Shown here: one piece after another, positions 9,040-18,072 of the stretch
How positions within the stretch are numbered: the stretch's first letter is position 1
How the letters are laid out: each line of letters starts with the position of its first letter
Assembly (NCBI GenBank): GCA_964460465.1
Contig: CAYWSB010000002.1
Coordinates: 1-64,000, forward strand
Reading direction: 5' to 3'
Source of the DNA: SLRI01 sp964460465
GTDB taxonomy: Bacteria > Pseudomonadota > Alphaproteobacteria > Geminicoccales > Geminicoccaceae
DNA length: 64,000 nucleotides
Position numbers and translations under genes: made by a program
The notes under the pieces: model-generated
Seen by the model: the letters and a program-made list of their open reading frames with translations, nothing else
The model's database searches: none
What the model was told of the DNA's origin: nothing

Positions 9040-10376
9040 ATCTCGCCGGGGACGAACACGCCACGCGAAAGCCGATGCCGTAGCCCCGGTTGGTCGGGTC
9101 GAACCCGGAGCGATAGGCGCAGCGCGCGACGTCCAGGTCGCCGCCCCAGGACCCGCCGCGCAGCACCCGGGACTATTCTGCTGGGCTGCCGCGTCGATCC
9201 AGGCGGGGACGTCCCCGGGCGTGTTGCGGCAACTGTCGTTCCAACGGTCCAGGGTGCATTTGCAGAGATTGCCGCTCATGTCACAGAGGCCCCAGGGGTT
9301 GGGAGTCGGCGGAAAGGTTCCGACCGGCGTGGGCCGCCCGGTGCCGCCTTCGCCCGTGTCCGCCATGGTCGTACCGAAGCGGTCGCCCAACCAATAGCCC
9401 GTTTAAGTTCCGCCGCGGCAGGCGACTTCCCACTGCGCCTCGCTCGGTAGCGGGTAACTTGCACCGCTCTGCCCGCCGATCCACTCGTCATAGTTGCGTG
9501 CATGCTGCCGTGTGGCGGCAACGAGAGGCAGCGTCGTCGGGGCGGCGTTCCCGTGGAAATAGGCTCGGGCCGGCATAGTTCGCCCTGTCGCTTGGGCGAA
9601 GGCGACGTAGTGTTGGCAGGTGATCGGGGTCCGGGTCACCAGGAACGGCCGGGCGATGATCACGACGCGGGTCGATCGCTCGCGCTCCGGACCCGTCGTT
9701 GCAGCCAATGTGAAGGTTCGGTACTCGTCGCCGCGCTGAATGCGGGTCATTTCCGCGACCGGCAGGCCCGGCGGGGCGACCAGGGCCGCTCGTCGGCAGT
9801 TTCGGCCTCGACATTTTCACTGCCGCGGCTCACCAGCCCCAGCTTTGGCGACGAACCAGAAACCGATCCCCGAAGGTGAACAAGGCCGTGCCCGCGATAG
9901 CCATGGCACCAAGGGGGATGATGACGTTCTTGGTGGTGACGAGCGCTCTTGTCGCCTTTCCGGCGGCACCAGCCGTCTCCAGCTCCTCGATCCGCAGGCG
10001 CGCCAGTTCGACGAAGACGCCGTTCGGGTGGCGCTGCAGACATGCCTCGAGGTCGAGCGCCCGCAACTCGTCGAACGGCAGCGTTGGGTCGCAGGACTCG
10101 AGGCGGACGGGGCTAAGCTTGCCCGGCCTGTCCGCCGCGCGCCTCGGCACAGGTGCTGTCGGAGGCGACCGCCTGGCGCTGCCAGAGGATGATGACCGCG
10201 TTGACCTGCTCGATGACCGCCACGAACGCGTCGACGAAGCGGTCGCCCGTGAAGAGCTCGATGTTCCATCAGACTTTGCAGCCGAGCTGCGCCAGCGCTT
10301 CGGCGAGAGCCTTGGCGACCTCGCGTTCCTCGCGCTTATAGGAGACGAGCACGTCGATCGGCTCGGCCCGGCTCAT
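9040..10376 (-). pseudogene. decayed TIR domain-SUMF1 domain fusion gene
   Basis: Reading the minus strand from ATG 10376 gives a TIR-like N-terminus (IDVLVSYKREEREVAKALAE), then an in-frame TGA at 10269-10271 where a Trp is expected (GCKV-stop-WNIELFTGDRF), then AVIILWQRQAV and SDSTCAEAR with the usual catalytic-type Glu. A frameshift near 10155 leads to KLSPVRLESCDPTLPF and a TPR-like helix (ACLQRHPNGVFVELARLRI) and one membrane segment (near 9880-9930). Another frame change precedes a SUMF1/formylglycine-enzyme-like domain (GASYPLPSEAQWEVACRGGT), broken by a TAA at 9403-9405 before TGYWLGDRFG, and by a frameshift near 9170 before VLRGGSWGGDLDVARCAYRS and GYGIGFRVA. At least five disruptions make it non-functional unless the sequence is wrong. 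Confidence 0.8.
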
Positions 10377-10889
10377 TGGCTGAACCTGCCGCGGTCAGGG
10401 GTCCGGAGGCATGTCGCGACGTCGCGATCCTTGTGGCGATAGGTCGAGAAGACGTCGAAGCGCTTCGACACCGTCCGAGGCTCCACCCTGGCGATCGGGT
10501 CACCCTGGCCAATGCGTCGTGGCGTGCAAGCGCGGGTGGCATCGGTCGGCGCGACGGCTCGCCGGCGAGAAGCAGCGTTGCGCGGCTGTGCGGGGCGCGA
10601 AGCGTCTGAGGCATGTCGGCGTTCTCCAGAGATCAGGCGGGCGCGATCGGGAGCGAAATCGAGCGCATCAGCAGGTTGGGGCGCCGAACGAGTCGGAGCC
10701 TGCCCAATCGTGCCGAACCTGGACCAGAAGACGCTCGCCGCGCGCTGGCTGATGTCGCCGCGGACCCTGGAGCAATTGGCGTAAGCACGCCGATGGCCAC
10801 TGGACCACCGCGTGGATAGCTGACACTCTTCGCGGGCGTCGTGACCGTGCTCCGCACGGCAAAAAGTGACCCTCAAGGGAGATAAGAAC
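10377..10889. other. region without supportable intact gene
   Basis: About 500 bp between the TIR-SUMF1 remnant and the next importer. The only protein-like stretch is on the minus strand near 10410-10470, where KRFDVFSTYRHKDRDVA resembles the first strand and loop of a TIR domain; the frame ends at TGA overlapping the ATG at 10376. It may be the remnant of a second TIR gene or chance. The right end carries the ribosome binding site of the binding-protein gene (AAGGGAG at 10875-10881). Confidence 0.4.
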
Positions 10890-12407
10890 GTGCTCGCACC
10901 TCGGCAGACCTTGACCGCTGTCGCCCTCGTGGCCGCCGCCCTGCTCGGCGCCACCTCCGTCCATGCCGCCACGCTGCGCATGGCCGTCCAGGAAGATCCC
11001 GATGCGCTCGATCCGGATCAGGGCGGCACCTATGGCGGCCGCGTGATCTTCGCCGCCATGTGCGACAAGCTCGTCGACATCACCCCGGATCTGCAGATCG
11101 AGCCGATGCTGGCGACCAGCTGGGAGTGGTCGGAGGACAATCTCCAATTGACCATGCAGCTGCGCGAGGGTGTGGTCTTCCACGACGGCGAGCCGTTCAA
11201 CGCCGAGGCGGTGAAGTTCAACATCGAGCGCTCGAAGACGCTCGAGGAATCGCGGCGCAAGGCGGAGCTCGCCCAGGTCGAGAGCGTGGAGGTGGTCGAC
11301 GAGTACACGGTGCGCCTGCACCTGTCGCAGCCCTTCGCACCGCTGCTCGCCCAGTTCACCGACCGCGCCGGCATGATGGTCTCGCCCAAGGCGGCGGCCG
11401 AGCTCGGCGCCGACTTCCCGACGGCGCCCGCCTGCTCCGGACCGTTCGAGTTCGTCGAGCGGATCGCCCAGGACAGCATCACGCTCCGGAAGTTCGCTGA
11501 CTACTGGAACGCCGACGACGTGCATATCGACGAGGTCATCTATCGCTATGTCGAGGACCCGACGGTGCGGCTCGCCCAGCTTCGCGCCGGCGACATCGAC
11601 ATCGCCGAGCGGGTCGCCGCCACCGATCTCGCTGCCGTCCGTGACGACCCCAATTTGGAACTTGTGAGCATCGTCGGCCTTGGCGTGTCGCATCTCCAGG
11701 TCAACACCGACCGCGGCGAGCGGTCCGAGACGCCGCTCGGCCAGGACGCGCGGGTGCGCCAAGCCCTCGAGCTCTCGCTCGACCGCAACATCATCAACCA
11801 GGTCGCCTTCGACGGCGGTTTCCTGCCGGGCAACCAGCTCGTCACTCCGGAGAGCCCCTACTACATCAAGGAGTTCCCGATCCCGGCGCGCGACGTCGAG
11901 GCGGCCAAGGCGCTGCTCGCGGAGGCTGGCCACGAGCGGGTGCCGGTGGAGCTGATGATCGAGAACTCGGCCGGCAATGTCCGCGCCGCGCAGATCGTCC
12001 AGTCGATGGCGGCCGAGGCGGGCTTCGACATCACCGTGCAGCCGCTCGAGACCGCAACCGCGGTGCAGAGCCTGTTCGGCGGCAATTTCGAGCTCTTCCT
12101 CGCCAACTGGAGCGGCCGCCCCGATCCCGACGGCAATCTGCACACCATCCTCTCCTGCGAGGGCTCGCAGAACCACGGGCACTTCTGTAGCGAGACGCTC
12201 GACGCCGCGCTGAACGCCGCCCGGGCGGCCAGCGACGCCGACGAGCGCTACGCCCACTACCGGGACGCGGCGGAGATCTACCTCGCCGAGCTGCCAACCA
12301 TCCCGATCTACCACCTGACCTGGTTCTTCGGGGTCAACGATCGCGTGCAGGGGCTGGTCCCGCACCCCGACGCGATCACGCGGCTGCAGGGAATGCGGAT
12401 CGAGTGA
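10890..12407 (+). CDS. family-5 extracellular solute-binding protein, Dpp/Gsi type
   Basis: Periplasmic receptor for a peptide-like substrate, about 505 aa. I place the start at GTG 10890 because AAGGGAG at 10875-10881 is well spaced and the protein then begins directly with a signal peptide (QTLTAVALVAAALLGATSVHA); another GTG at 10866 is possible. The SBP_bac_5 motif is clear (MQLREGVVFHDGEPFNAEAV). It opens an operon with two ATPases, two permeases and gamma-glutamyltransferase. That combination resembles glutathione importers (GsiB), so glutathione or gamma-glutamyl peptides are a plausible ligand (inference). Confidence 0.87.
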   Translation: MLAPRQTLTAVALVAAALLGATSVHAATLRMAVQEDPDALDPDQGGTYGGRVIFAAMCDKLVDITPDLQIEPMLATSWEWSEDNLQLTMQLREGVVFHDGEPFNAEAVKFNIERSKTLEESRRKAELAQVESVEVVDEYTVRLHLSQPFAPLLAQFTDRAGMMVSPKAAAELGADFPTAPACSGPFEFVERIAQDSITLRKFADYWNADDVHIDEVIYRYVEDPTVRLAQLRAGDIDIAERVAATDLAAVRDDPNLELVSIVGLGVSHLQVNTDRGERSETPLGQDARVRQALELSLDRNIINQVAFDGGFLPGNQLVTPESPYYIKEFPIPARDVEAAKALLAEAGHERVPVELMIENSAGNVRAAQIVQSMAAEAGFDITVQPLETATAVQSLFGGNFELFLANWSGRPDPDGNLHTILSCEGSQNHGHFCSETLDAALNAARAASDADERYAHYRDAAEIYLAELPTIPIYHLTWFFGVNDRVQGLVPHPDAITRLQGMRIE

Positions 12408-13429
12408 GCCTCGAGCGTTCGGGCGACGGCGATCCGGCCGTCGCCCTCGAGGTGACCGGCCTGCGCATCCACCTCGAGAGCTCCGAGGGGCCGCTGCCGG
12501 TGGTCGACGGCGTCGATCTCCGCCTGCGGGCCGGCCGGACCCTCTGCATCGTCGGCGAATCGGGCTGCGGCAAGAGCTTGACGGCACTCGCGGTGATGGG
12601 GCTCCTGCCGACCCCGCCGGCACGCATCGCCGGCGGCCGGGTCACGTTCGAGGGGGTGGACCTGCTCGGTCTAGACCGGCAGGCGATGCGGACCCTGCGC
12701 GGCAACCGGCTGGCGATGATCTTCCAGGAGCCGATGACGTCGCTCAACCCGGCCTTCACGATCGGCGACCAGCTGGTCGAGGCCATTCTCTGCCATCAGC
12801 CGATCGGTCGGCGGGCCGCCGAAGCGCGGGCGCTGGAGATGCTGGAGCGGGTCCGCATCCCGGCGGCGGTCGGCCGGCTCCGCGACTACCCGCACCAGCT
12901 CTCGGGCGGCATGCGCCAGCGGGTGATGATCGCCATGGCGCTGGTCAACGATCCGGCCGTATTGATCGCCGACGAGCCGACGACCGCCCTCGACGTCACC
13001 ATCCAGGAGCAGATCCTGACGCTGATCCGCGACCTCCAGGAAGCGCGCGGCACCGCCGTTGTGCTGATTACCCATGATCTCGGTGTCGTGGCGGAGCTCG
13101 GCCACGATGCGCTCGTCATGTATGCCGGCAAGGTGGTCGAGGCGGCACCGGTCGGGGCGCTGTTCGCCGACCCGCAGCACCCCTACACGATCGGCCTCCT
13201 CGGCTCGGTGCCGCGGGTCGATGCCGACCCGGAGCCGCTCCTGACGATCCCGGGCTCGGTGCCGCCGCCGAGCGCCTTCGGCGACGGCTGCCGGTTCGCC
13301 GGCCGCTGCCCGTTCGTCGTCGAGCGCTGTCGGGCCGAGGAGCCGCCGCTCGCAGCACTGGCGCCGGGCCACCGGGTCGCCTGCTGGCGGGCGCCGCTCG
13401 AGCTGCATCTGGGTGAGGTCGCCGGGTGA
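12404..13429 (+). CDS. ABC importer ATPase, DppD/OppD type
   Basis: ATPase subunit of 341 aa. Walker A GESGCGKS, signature LSGGMRQRV, Walker B VLIADEPTTALD, H-loop ITHD, and the C-terminal cysteine motif CRFAGRCPFVVERC mark it as oligopeptide type. It starts with a GTG that overlaps the TGA of the binding-protein gene (GTGA), so translation is coupled and both ATPases precede the permeases, unlike the first importer of this window. Confidence 0.9.
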   Translation: MSLERSGDGDPAVALEVTGLRIHLESSEGPLPVVDGVDLRLRAGRTLCIVGESGCGKSLTALAVMGLLPTPPARIAGGRVTFEGVDLLGLDRQAMRTLRGNRLAMIFQEPMTSLNPAFTIGDQLVEAILCHQPIGRRAAEARALEMLERVRIPAAVGRLRDYPHQLSGGMRQRVMIAMALVNDPAVLIADEPTTALDVTIQEQILTLIRDLQEARGTAVVLITHDLGVVAELGHDALVMYAGKVVEAAPVGALFADPQHPYTIGLLGSVPRVDADPEPLLTIPGSVPPPSAFGDGCRFAGRCPFVVERCRAEEPPLAALAPGHRVACWRAPLELHLGEVAG

Positions 13430-14520
13430 ACGGCATGGCGGCACCGCTGGTCGAGGTTCGGGGTCTCGTCAAGCACTTCCCGGTGGGGGGCGGGTTCGCC
13501 GCCGGCCGCAAGGGAGTCGTGCACGCCGTGGACGGCGTCGACTTCACCGTCGCACGGGGTGAGACGCTGGCCGTCGTCGGTGAGAGCGGCTGCGGCAAGT
13601 CGACGGTGGGCCGGCTTCTGCTGAATTTGCTGGCGCCGACGGCAGGGAGTGTCCGTTTCGCCGGAACCGAGATCGCGGGGCTTTCGGAGCGGGCGATGCG
13701 GCCATTCCGGCGGCGCGCGCAGATGGTCTTCCAGGACCCGTTCGCGTCGCTCAACCCGCGCATGTCGGTGGGCGACACCCTGGCCGAGCCGCTGGCCATC
13801 CACGGCATCGTGCCGCGCCGCGAGCGGGAGGCGCGGGTCCGCGAGCTCCTGGTGAAGGTGGGGCTAGATGCGGCCGCCGCACGGCGCTACCCGCACGAGT
13901 TCTCGGGTGGCCAGCGGCAGCGGATCGGCATCGCCCGGGCGCTTGCCGCCGAGCCGGAGCTGATCGTCGGCGACGAGCCCGTCTCCGCTCTCGACGTGTC
14001 GATCCAGGCGCAGATCATCAACCTGCTCGAGGCGCTGCAGCGCGAGCTCGGGCTGACGCTCGTGATCATCGCCCACGATCTCGCCGTGGTGCGGCACATC
14101 GCCGACCGGGTGCTGGTGATGTATCTCGGCAAGGTGGTCGAGCTCGCCCCGACCCGGCAGCTCTTCGCCGCACCGCGTCACCCCTACACGCAGGCGCTGA
14201 TCGCTGCCGTGCCGCGCTCGCGCGCCGCCGCCGCCCCCCGCCGGCCGCTGCTGGGCGACGTGCCGAGCCCGCTCGCCCCGCCCGCCGGCTGCCGCTTCCA
14301 CACCCGCTGCCCGCACGCGCGAGAGCGCTGCCGCGTGGAGCCGCCGCCTCTCGAGCATGACGCATCGGGCCACGAGGTCGCCTGCCATTTCTGGCGCGAG
14401 CTCCATCCGGCCGAGGACCTGCTCGCCGGGGCGAACACCCCTTCGCCGGCCTATCGGGCGCGGCTGGTACTGTTCCGCGCCCAGGGCGCGCGATCCGTCG
14501 GCACGGGCGGGGAGGGCTGA
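13426..14520 (+). CDS. ABC importer ATPase, DppF/OppF type
   Basis: Partner ATPase of 364 aa with Walker A GESGCGKST, signature FSGGQRQRIGIARALA, Walker B LIVGDEPVSALD and the C-terminal motif CRFHTRCPHARERC. Start is a GTG overlapping the preceding stop; an ATG nine bases later (13435) is an alternative. A tail of about 40 residues after the cysteine motif is longer than usual and of no recognisable domain. The stop is one base from the permease start. Confidence 0.9.
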   Translation: MNGMAAPLVEVRGLVKHFPVGGGFAAGRKGVVHAVDGVDFTVARGETLAVVGESGCGKSTVGRLLLNLLAPTAGSVRFAGTEIAGLSERAMRPFRRRAQMVFQDPFASLNPRMSVGDTLAEPLAIHGIVPRREREARVRELLVKVGLDAAAARRYPHEFSGGQRQRIGIARALAAEPELIVGDEPVSALDVSIQAQIINLLEALQRELGLTLVIIAHDLAVVRHIADRVLVMYLGKVVELAPTRQLFAAPRHPYTQALIAAVPRSRAAAAPRRPLLGDVPSPLAPPAGCRFHTRCPHARERCRVEPPPLEHDASGHEVACHFWRELHPAEDLLAGANTPSPAYRARLVLFRAQGARSVGTGGEG

Positions 14521-14521
14521 G

Positions 14522-15463
14522 ATGCTGCGCTTCATCGGCCAGCGCCTCCTCGTCATGCTGCCGACGCTCGTCCTCGTCTCGATGTTCGTCTTCGCGCTGC
14601 AGCAGCTCCTGCCCGGCGATCCGGTCGAGGCCATGGCCGGCGAGGAGCGCGACCCCCAGGTGATCGAGTACCTGCGCGCCAAGTACCGCCTCGACCAGCC
14701 GCTCCCGGTCCAGTACGCCTACTGGCTCGGCTCCATCCTGCAGGGCGATTTCGGCGTCTCGATCCGCACCCGGCTGCCGATCGGCGAGATGATCCTGCAG
14801 AAGCTGCCGATCACCATCCAGCTCGCGGTCATGGCCATGCTGGTGGCGATCCTGATCGGCATCCCGGCGGGCATCGTGGCGGCGGTCTGGCGTGGCACGC
14901 GGCTCGACCACGGTGCGAACGTCGTGGCGCTCTCGGGCCTCTCGATCCCGAATTTCTGGCTCGGGATCATGCTCATCCTGCTCTTCTCGGTGCAGCTCGG
15001 CTGGCTGCCGTCGGGCGGCTACGTCAGCCCGGGCGAGGATCTCGCCGCCAACCTCAAGGGCATGCTGCTGCCGGCGCTGGTGCTCGGCACCGGCAACGCG
15101 GCGGTGCTGATGCGGCACACCCGCAGCGCCATGCTGGGCGTGCTGCGCCAGGACTACATCCGCACCGCCCGGGCCAAGGGCGTGCGCGAGCGCCTCGTCG
15201 TGCTCAAGCACGCATTCAGGAATGCGCTGGTCCCGGTGGTGACGCTCGGCACGCTGCAGTTCGGCGAGCTTCTCGCGGGTGCCGTGTTGACCGAGCAGGT
15301 CTTCTCGATCCCTGGCTTCGGCAAGCTCATCGTCGATGCCGTCTTCACCCGCGACTACGCCGTCGTCCAGGCGGTGGTGCTCTGCGTCGCCGTGGCCTTC
15401 CTCTTCATGAACCTGCTCGCCGATATCGCCTATGTGCTGCTCAACCCGCGGCTGCGGCGCTAG
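14522..15463 (+). CDS. ABC importer permease, DppB type
   Basis: Inner-membrane permease of 313 aa. N-terminal segment RLLVMLPTLVLVSMFVFAL, the conserved LLPGDPVEAMAG motif, then five more membrane segments and the EAA-type loop (RTARAKGVRERLVVLKHAFR). ATG 14522 directly follows the ATPase stop; the frame upstream is shadow of the ATPase gene. It pairs with the DppC-type protein that follows. Confidence 0.9.
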   Translation: MLRFIGQRLLVMLPTLVLVSMFVFALQQLLPGDPVEAMAGEERDPQVIEYLRAKYRLDQPLPVQYAYWLGSILQGDFGVSIRTRLPIGEMILQKLPITIQLAVMAMLVAILIGIPAGIVAAVWRGTRLDHGANVVALSGLSIPNFWLGIMLILLFSVQLGWLPSGGYVSPGEDLAANLKGMLLPALVLGTGNAAVLMRHTRSAMLGVLRQDYIRTARAKGVRERLVVLKHAFRNALVPVVTLGTLQFGELLAGAVLTEQVFSIPGFGKLIVDAVFTRDYAVVQAVVLCVAVAFLFMNLLADIAYVLLNPRLRR

Positions 15464-15484
15464 CATGGGGGGAAGGCCTTGAGC

Positions 15485-16345
15485 GTGAGCCGCATCGCCG
15501 CGATCCGGGCGTGGCCGGCCCTGCGCGTCTGGCGCCGGCTGCGCGGCAACAGGAGTGCGGTGCTCGGCGGCGGCATCGTGCTCTTCTTCGTCGTCGTGGC
15601 GCTCGCCGCGCCCCTCCTGTCGCCGGTGAGCCCGATCGCGTCGGACTGGCTCGCCGTCCGCCAGCCGCCGTCGCTGGCGCACCCGTTCGGCACGGACGAG
15701 CTCGGCCGGGACGTGCTGGCGCGGGTGATCTGGGGGGCGCGGGCGTCGCTGCAGGCGGGTGTCGTGGCCGTTGTCATCGCCGTCTGCCTCGGCGTGCCGC
15801 TGGGTCTCGCTGCCGGCTATTTCGGCGGCCTCACCGACATGGTGATCTCGCGCTGCACCGAGGCGTTGCTGGCCTGCCCGTTCCTGATCCTGGCGATCGC
15901 CTTCGGCGCCTTCCTCGGCCCGAGCCTGCAGAACGCCATGATCGCCATCGGCATCGCCGCGACGCCGGTCTTCATCCGGCTGACCCGCGGCCAGACCCTG
16001 GCGGTCAAGACGGAGGACTATGTCGAGGCGGCGCGGGCCGTCGGTGCCTTGCACGCCCGCATCCTCTGGCGCTACATCCTGCCCAACGTGCTGCCGCCGA
16101 TCATCGTCCAGGCCACCCTGACGGTGGCGCTGGCGATCATCGCCGAGGCGAGCCTGGCCTTTCTCGGTCTCGGTCTGCAGCCGCCGGCGCCATCGTGGGG
16201 GAGCATGCTCGACACCGCTCGACAGTTCCTCAGCCAAGCGCCATGGATGGCACTCTTTCCGGGCCTCGCGATCTTCCTCGTGGTGTTCGGGTTCAACCTT
16301 CTGGGCGACGGCCTGCGCGATGCCCTCGACCCGCGCGACGCCTGA
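15485..16345 (+). CDS. ABC importer permease, DppC type
   Basis: Second permease, about 286 aa. The DppC hallmark HPFGTDELGRDVLARVIWGA and the EAA loop EAARAVGALHARILWRYILP are present, with about six membrane segments. I chose GTG 15485, eight bases after GGAAGG (15471-15476); an in-frame TTG at 15479 is only two bases from that site and so less likely. The importer ends here and gamma-glutamyltransferase follows after 36 bp. Confidence 0.88.
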   Translation: MSRIAAIRAWPALRVWRRLRGNRSAVLGGGIVLFFVVVALAAPLLSPVSPIASDWLAVRQPPSLAHPFGTDELGRDVLARVIWGARASLQAGVVAVVIAVCLGVPLGLAAGYFGGLTDMVISRCTEALLACPFLILAIAFGAFLGPSLQNAMIAIGIAATPVFIRLTRGQTLAVKTEDYVEAARAVGALHARILWRYILPNVLPPIIVQATLTVALAIIAEASLAFLGLGLQPPAPSWGSMLDTARQFLSQAPWMALFPGLAIFLVVFGFNLLGDGLRDALDPRDA

Positions 16346-16381
16346 AGGCTCGCTGAAGACCTGTTTGGAGACTCGTCGCTG

Positions 16382-17968
16382 ATGCGTGACTTCCAGATGC
16401 CCGGGCGCTCGCTCGCCCATGGCCAGAACGGCATGGCCTGCACCTCGCACGCGCGGGCGACGCTCGCCGCCATCGACGTCCTCCGCCAGGGCGGCAACGC
16501 GGTCGATGCGGCGGTCGCCGCCTGCGCCGTGCAATGCGTCGTCGAGCCCATGTCGACCGGCATCGGCGGCGACTGCTTCGCGATCGTCGCCAAGCCGGAC
16601 GGCGGGATCGCCGCGTATAACGGGTCCGGTCGGGCACCGGCAGCTCTGACCGCAGAGCAGCTCCTCGCGGCGGGCGAGACGTGCATCGGCGAGACGACCC
16701 CGCACGCCGTTACGGTTCCGGGTGCCGTCGAGGCCTGGGGACGGCTCGTGGCCGAGCATGGCCGGCTCGGCCTCGACCGGGTGCTGGCGCCGGCCATCGA
16801 CCTCGCCGAGAACGGCTACGTCGTCTTCGAGCGCACCGCCGCCGACTGGCAGGGGGCGGTGGCGAAGTTGGCACAGCAACCCGAGACGGTGGCGATCTTC
16901 CTGCCCGGCGGCCGCGCACCGGCGGTGGGCGAGGTCCATCGGCAACCGGCGCTCGCTTCGTCGCTCCGCGCCATCGCGGCGGACGGGCCCGAAGTCTTCT
17001 ACGAGGGCTGGATCGCCGAGGACATCGTGGCGACGCTGCGGGCCAAGGGCGGCCGCCACGCGGCGGAGGATTTCTCCGGGCATCGGGGCGACTGGGTGAC
17101 CCCGATCAGGGCGAGCTATCGCGGCTTCGAGGTGCTCGAGATCCCGCCGAACGGCCAGGGCATCACGGCGCTGATCGGCCTCAACATCCTTGAGGGCTTC
17201 GATCTGGCCGGGCTCGACCCGCTCGGTATCGAGCGGCTGCATCTCGAGGCCGAGGCGATGCGTCTCGCGTATCAGGACCGGAACACCTACGTCGCCGATC
17301 CGGCGATGGCGGACGTGCCGGTGGCAGCGCTCCTGTCGAAGGACCATGCGGCGACGCTGCGCGGTGCGATCGATCCGCACCGGGTGATGGCCGCGCTGCC
17401 GGGGCCGACGCTGCCGGGGCAGGGCGACACCGTCTATCTCTGCGTCGTCGACGGTGACGGCATGGCCGTGTCGTTCATCAATTCGCTCTTCAGCGGCTTC
17501 GGTTCGGGGATCACGGCACCGCGCTCGGGCGTCATCCTGCAGAACCGCGGCTGCGGGTTCGTCCTCGAGCCGGGCCACCCGAATTGCCTGGAACCCAGGA
17601 AGCGACCGCTGCACACGATCATCCCGGCGATGCTCATGGAGGGCGGCAAGCCGCGCATGCCGTTCGGCGTCATGGGCGGCCACTACCAGCCGACCGGCCA
17701 CGTCCATGTCCTCACCAACACCCTCGATCACGGCATGGACGTGCAGCGTGCCCTGGACTGCCCGCGGGCCCTGCACTGGGATGGTGTGTACGGCCTCGAG
17801 GCGGGGGTGCCAGAGGCCACGGCGCGCGGCTTGGCCGAGCTCGGCCACAACGTCGAGCGGGTCCGGTCGGCATGGGGCGGCGGCCAGGCGATCTGGATCG
17901 ATTCGGCGCGCGGCGTGCTGACCGGCGGCTCCGATCCGCGCAAGGACGGCATCGCCCTCGGTTTCTAG
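16382..17968 (+). CDS. ggt: gamma-glutamyltransferase family protein, signal-less
   Basis: Ntn-hydrolase that cleaves gamma-glutamyl bonds, such as that of glutathione, or related acyl-amide bonds. The 528-aa precursor would self-cleave before T350 (in GDTVYLCVVDGDG) into a large and a small subunit. N-terminal family motifs (GNAVDAAVAA, STGIGGDCF) and the small-subunit region GFGSGITAPRSGVILQNR are clear. The usual THFSVVD around the nucleophile reads TVYLCVVD, so substrate range may differ from classical enzymes. No signal peptide is seen, so it would act in the cytosol on compounds brought in by the preceding importer. Known alternatives in the family are cephalosporin acylase-like enzymes. 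Confidence 0.88.
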   Translation: MRDFQMPGRSLAHGQNGMACTSHARATLAAIDVLRQGGNAVDAAVAACAVQCVVEPMSTGIGGDCFAIVAKPDGGIAAYNGSGRAPAALTAEQLLAAGETCIGETTPHAVTVPGAVEAWGRLVAEHGRLGLDRVLAPAIDLAENGYVVFERTAADWQGAVAKLAQQPETVAIFLPGGRAPAVGEVHRQPALASSLRAIAADGPEVFYEGWIAEDIVATLRAKGGRHAAEDFSGHRGDWVTPIRASYRGFEVLEIPPNGQGITALIGLNILEGFDLAGLDPLGIERLHLEAEAMRLAYQDRNTYVADPAMADVPVAALLSKDHAATLRGAIDPHRVMAALPGPTLPGQGDTVYLCVVDGDGMAVSFINSLFSGFGSGITAPRSGVILQNRGCGFVLEPGHPNCLEPRKRPLHTIIPAMLMEGGKPRMPFGVMGGHYQPTGHVHVLTNTLDHGMDVQRALDCPRALHWDGVYGLEAGVPEATARGLAELGHNVERVRSAWGGGQAIWIDSARGVLTGGSDPRKDGIALGF

Positions 17969-18072
17969 GCGGCTGCGCCCGCGCTGGCTGCGAAACGGTT
18001 CTTCCGCCGCGCCGGCCGGGCGGCTAAGCCGGTCGGCGGGCGGCAACGGCCCACTTCTTTGGGGAGGGTGCC

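Noticed and set aside
9403..10271. In-frame TGA/TAA codons read as recoding (selenocysteine or TGA as Trp)
   Set aside because: TGA is the normal stop of most genes here, the same region has frameshifts as well, and no selenocysteine element is seen, so decay or sequence error is simpler.
10373..10981. A 202-codon minus-strand frame overlapping the second importer's receptor start
   Set aside because: Most of it is Arg/Ser-rich text without a family; only a short TIR-like piece near its end is worth noting, and that is listed separately.
14066..18046. A 1326-codon open frame on the minus strand across the second importer and ggt
   Set aside because: The plus-strand genes show clear domain motifs throughout. 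High GC leaves few stops in the complementary frame, and the minus translation is Arg/Asp/His-rich text with no domain.
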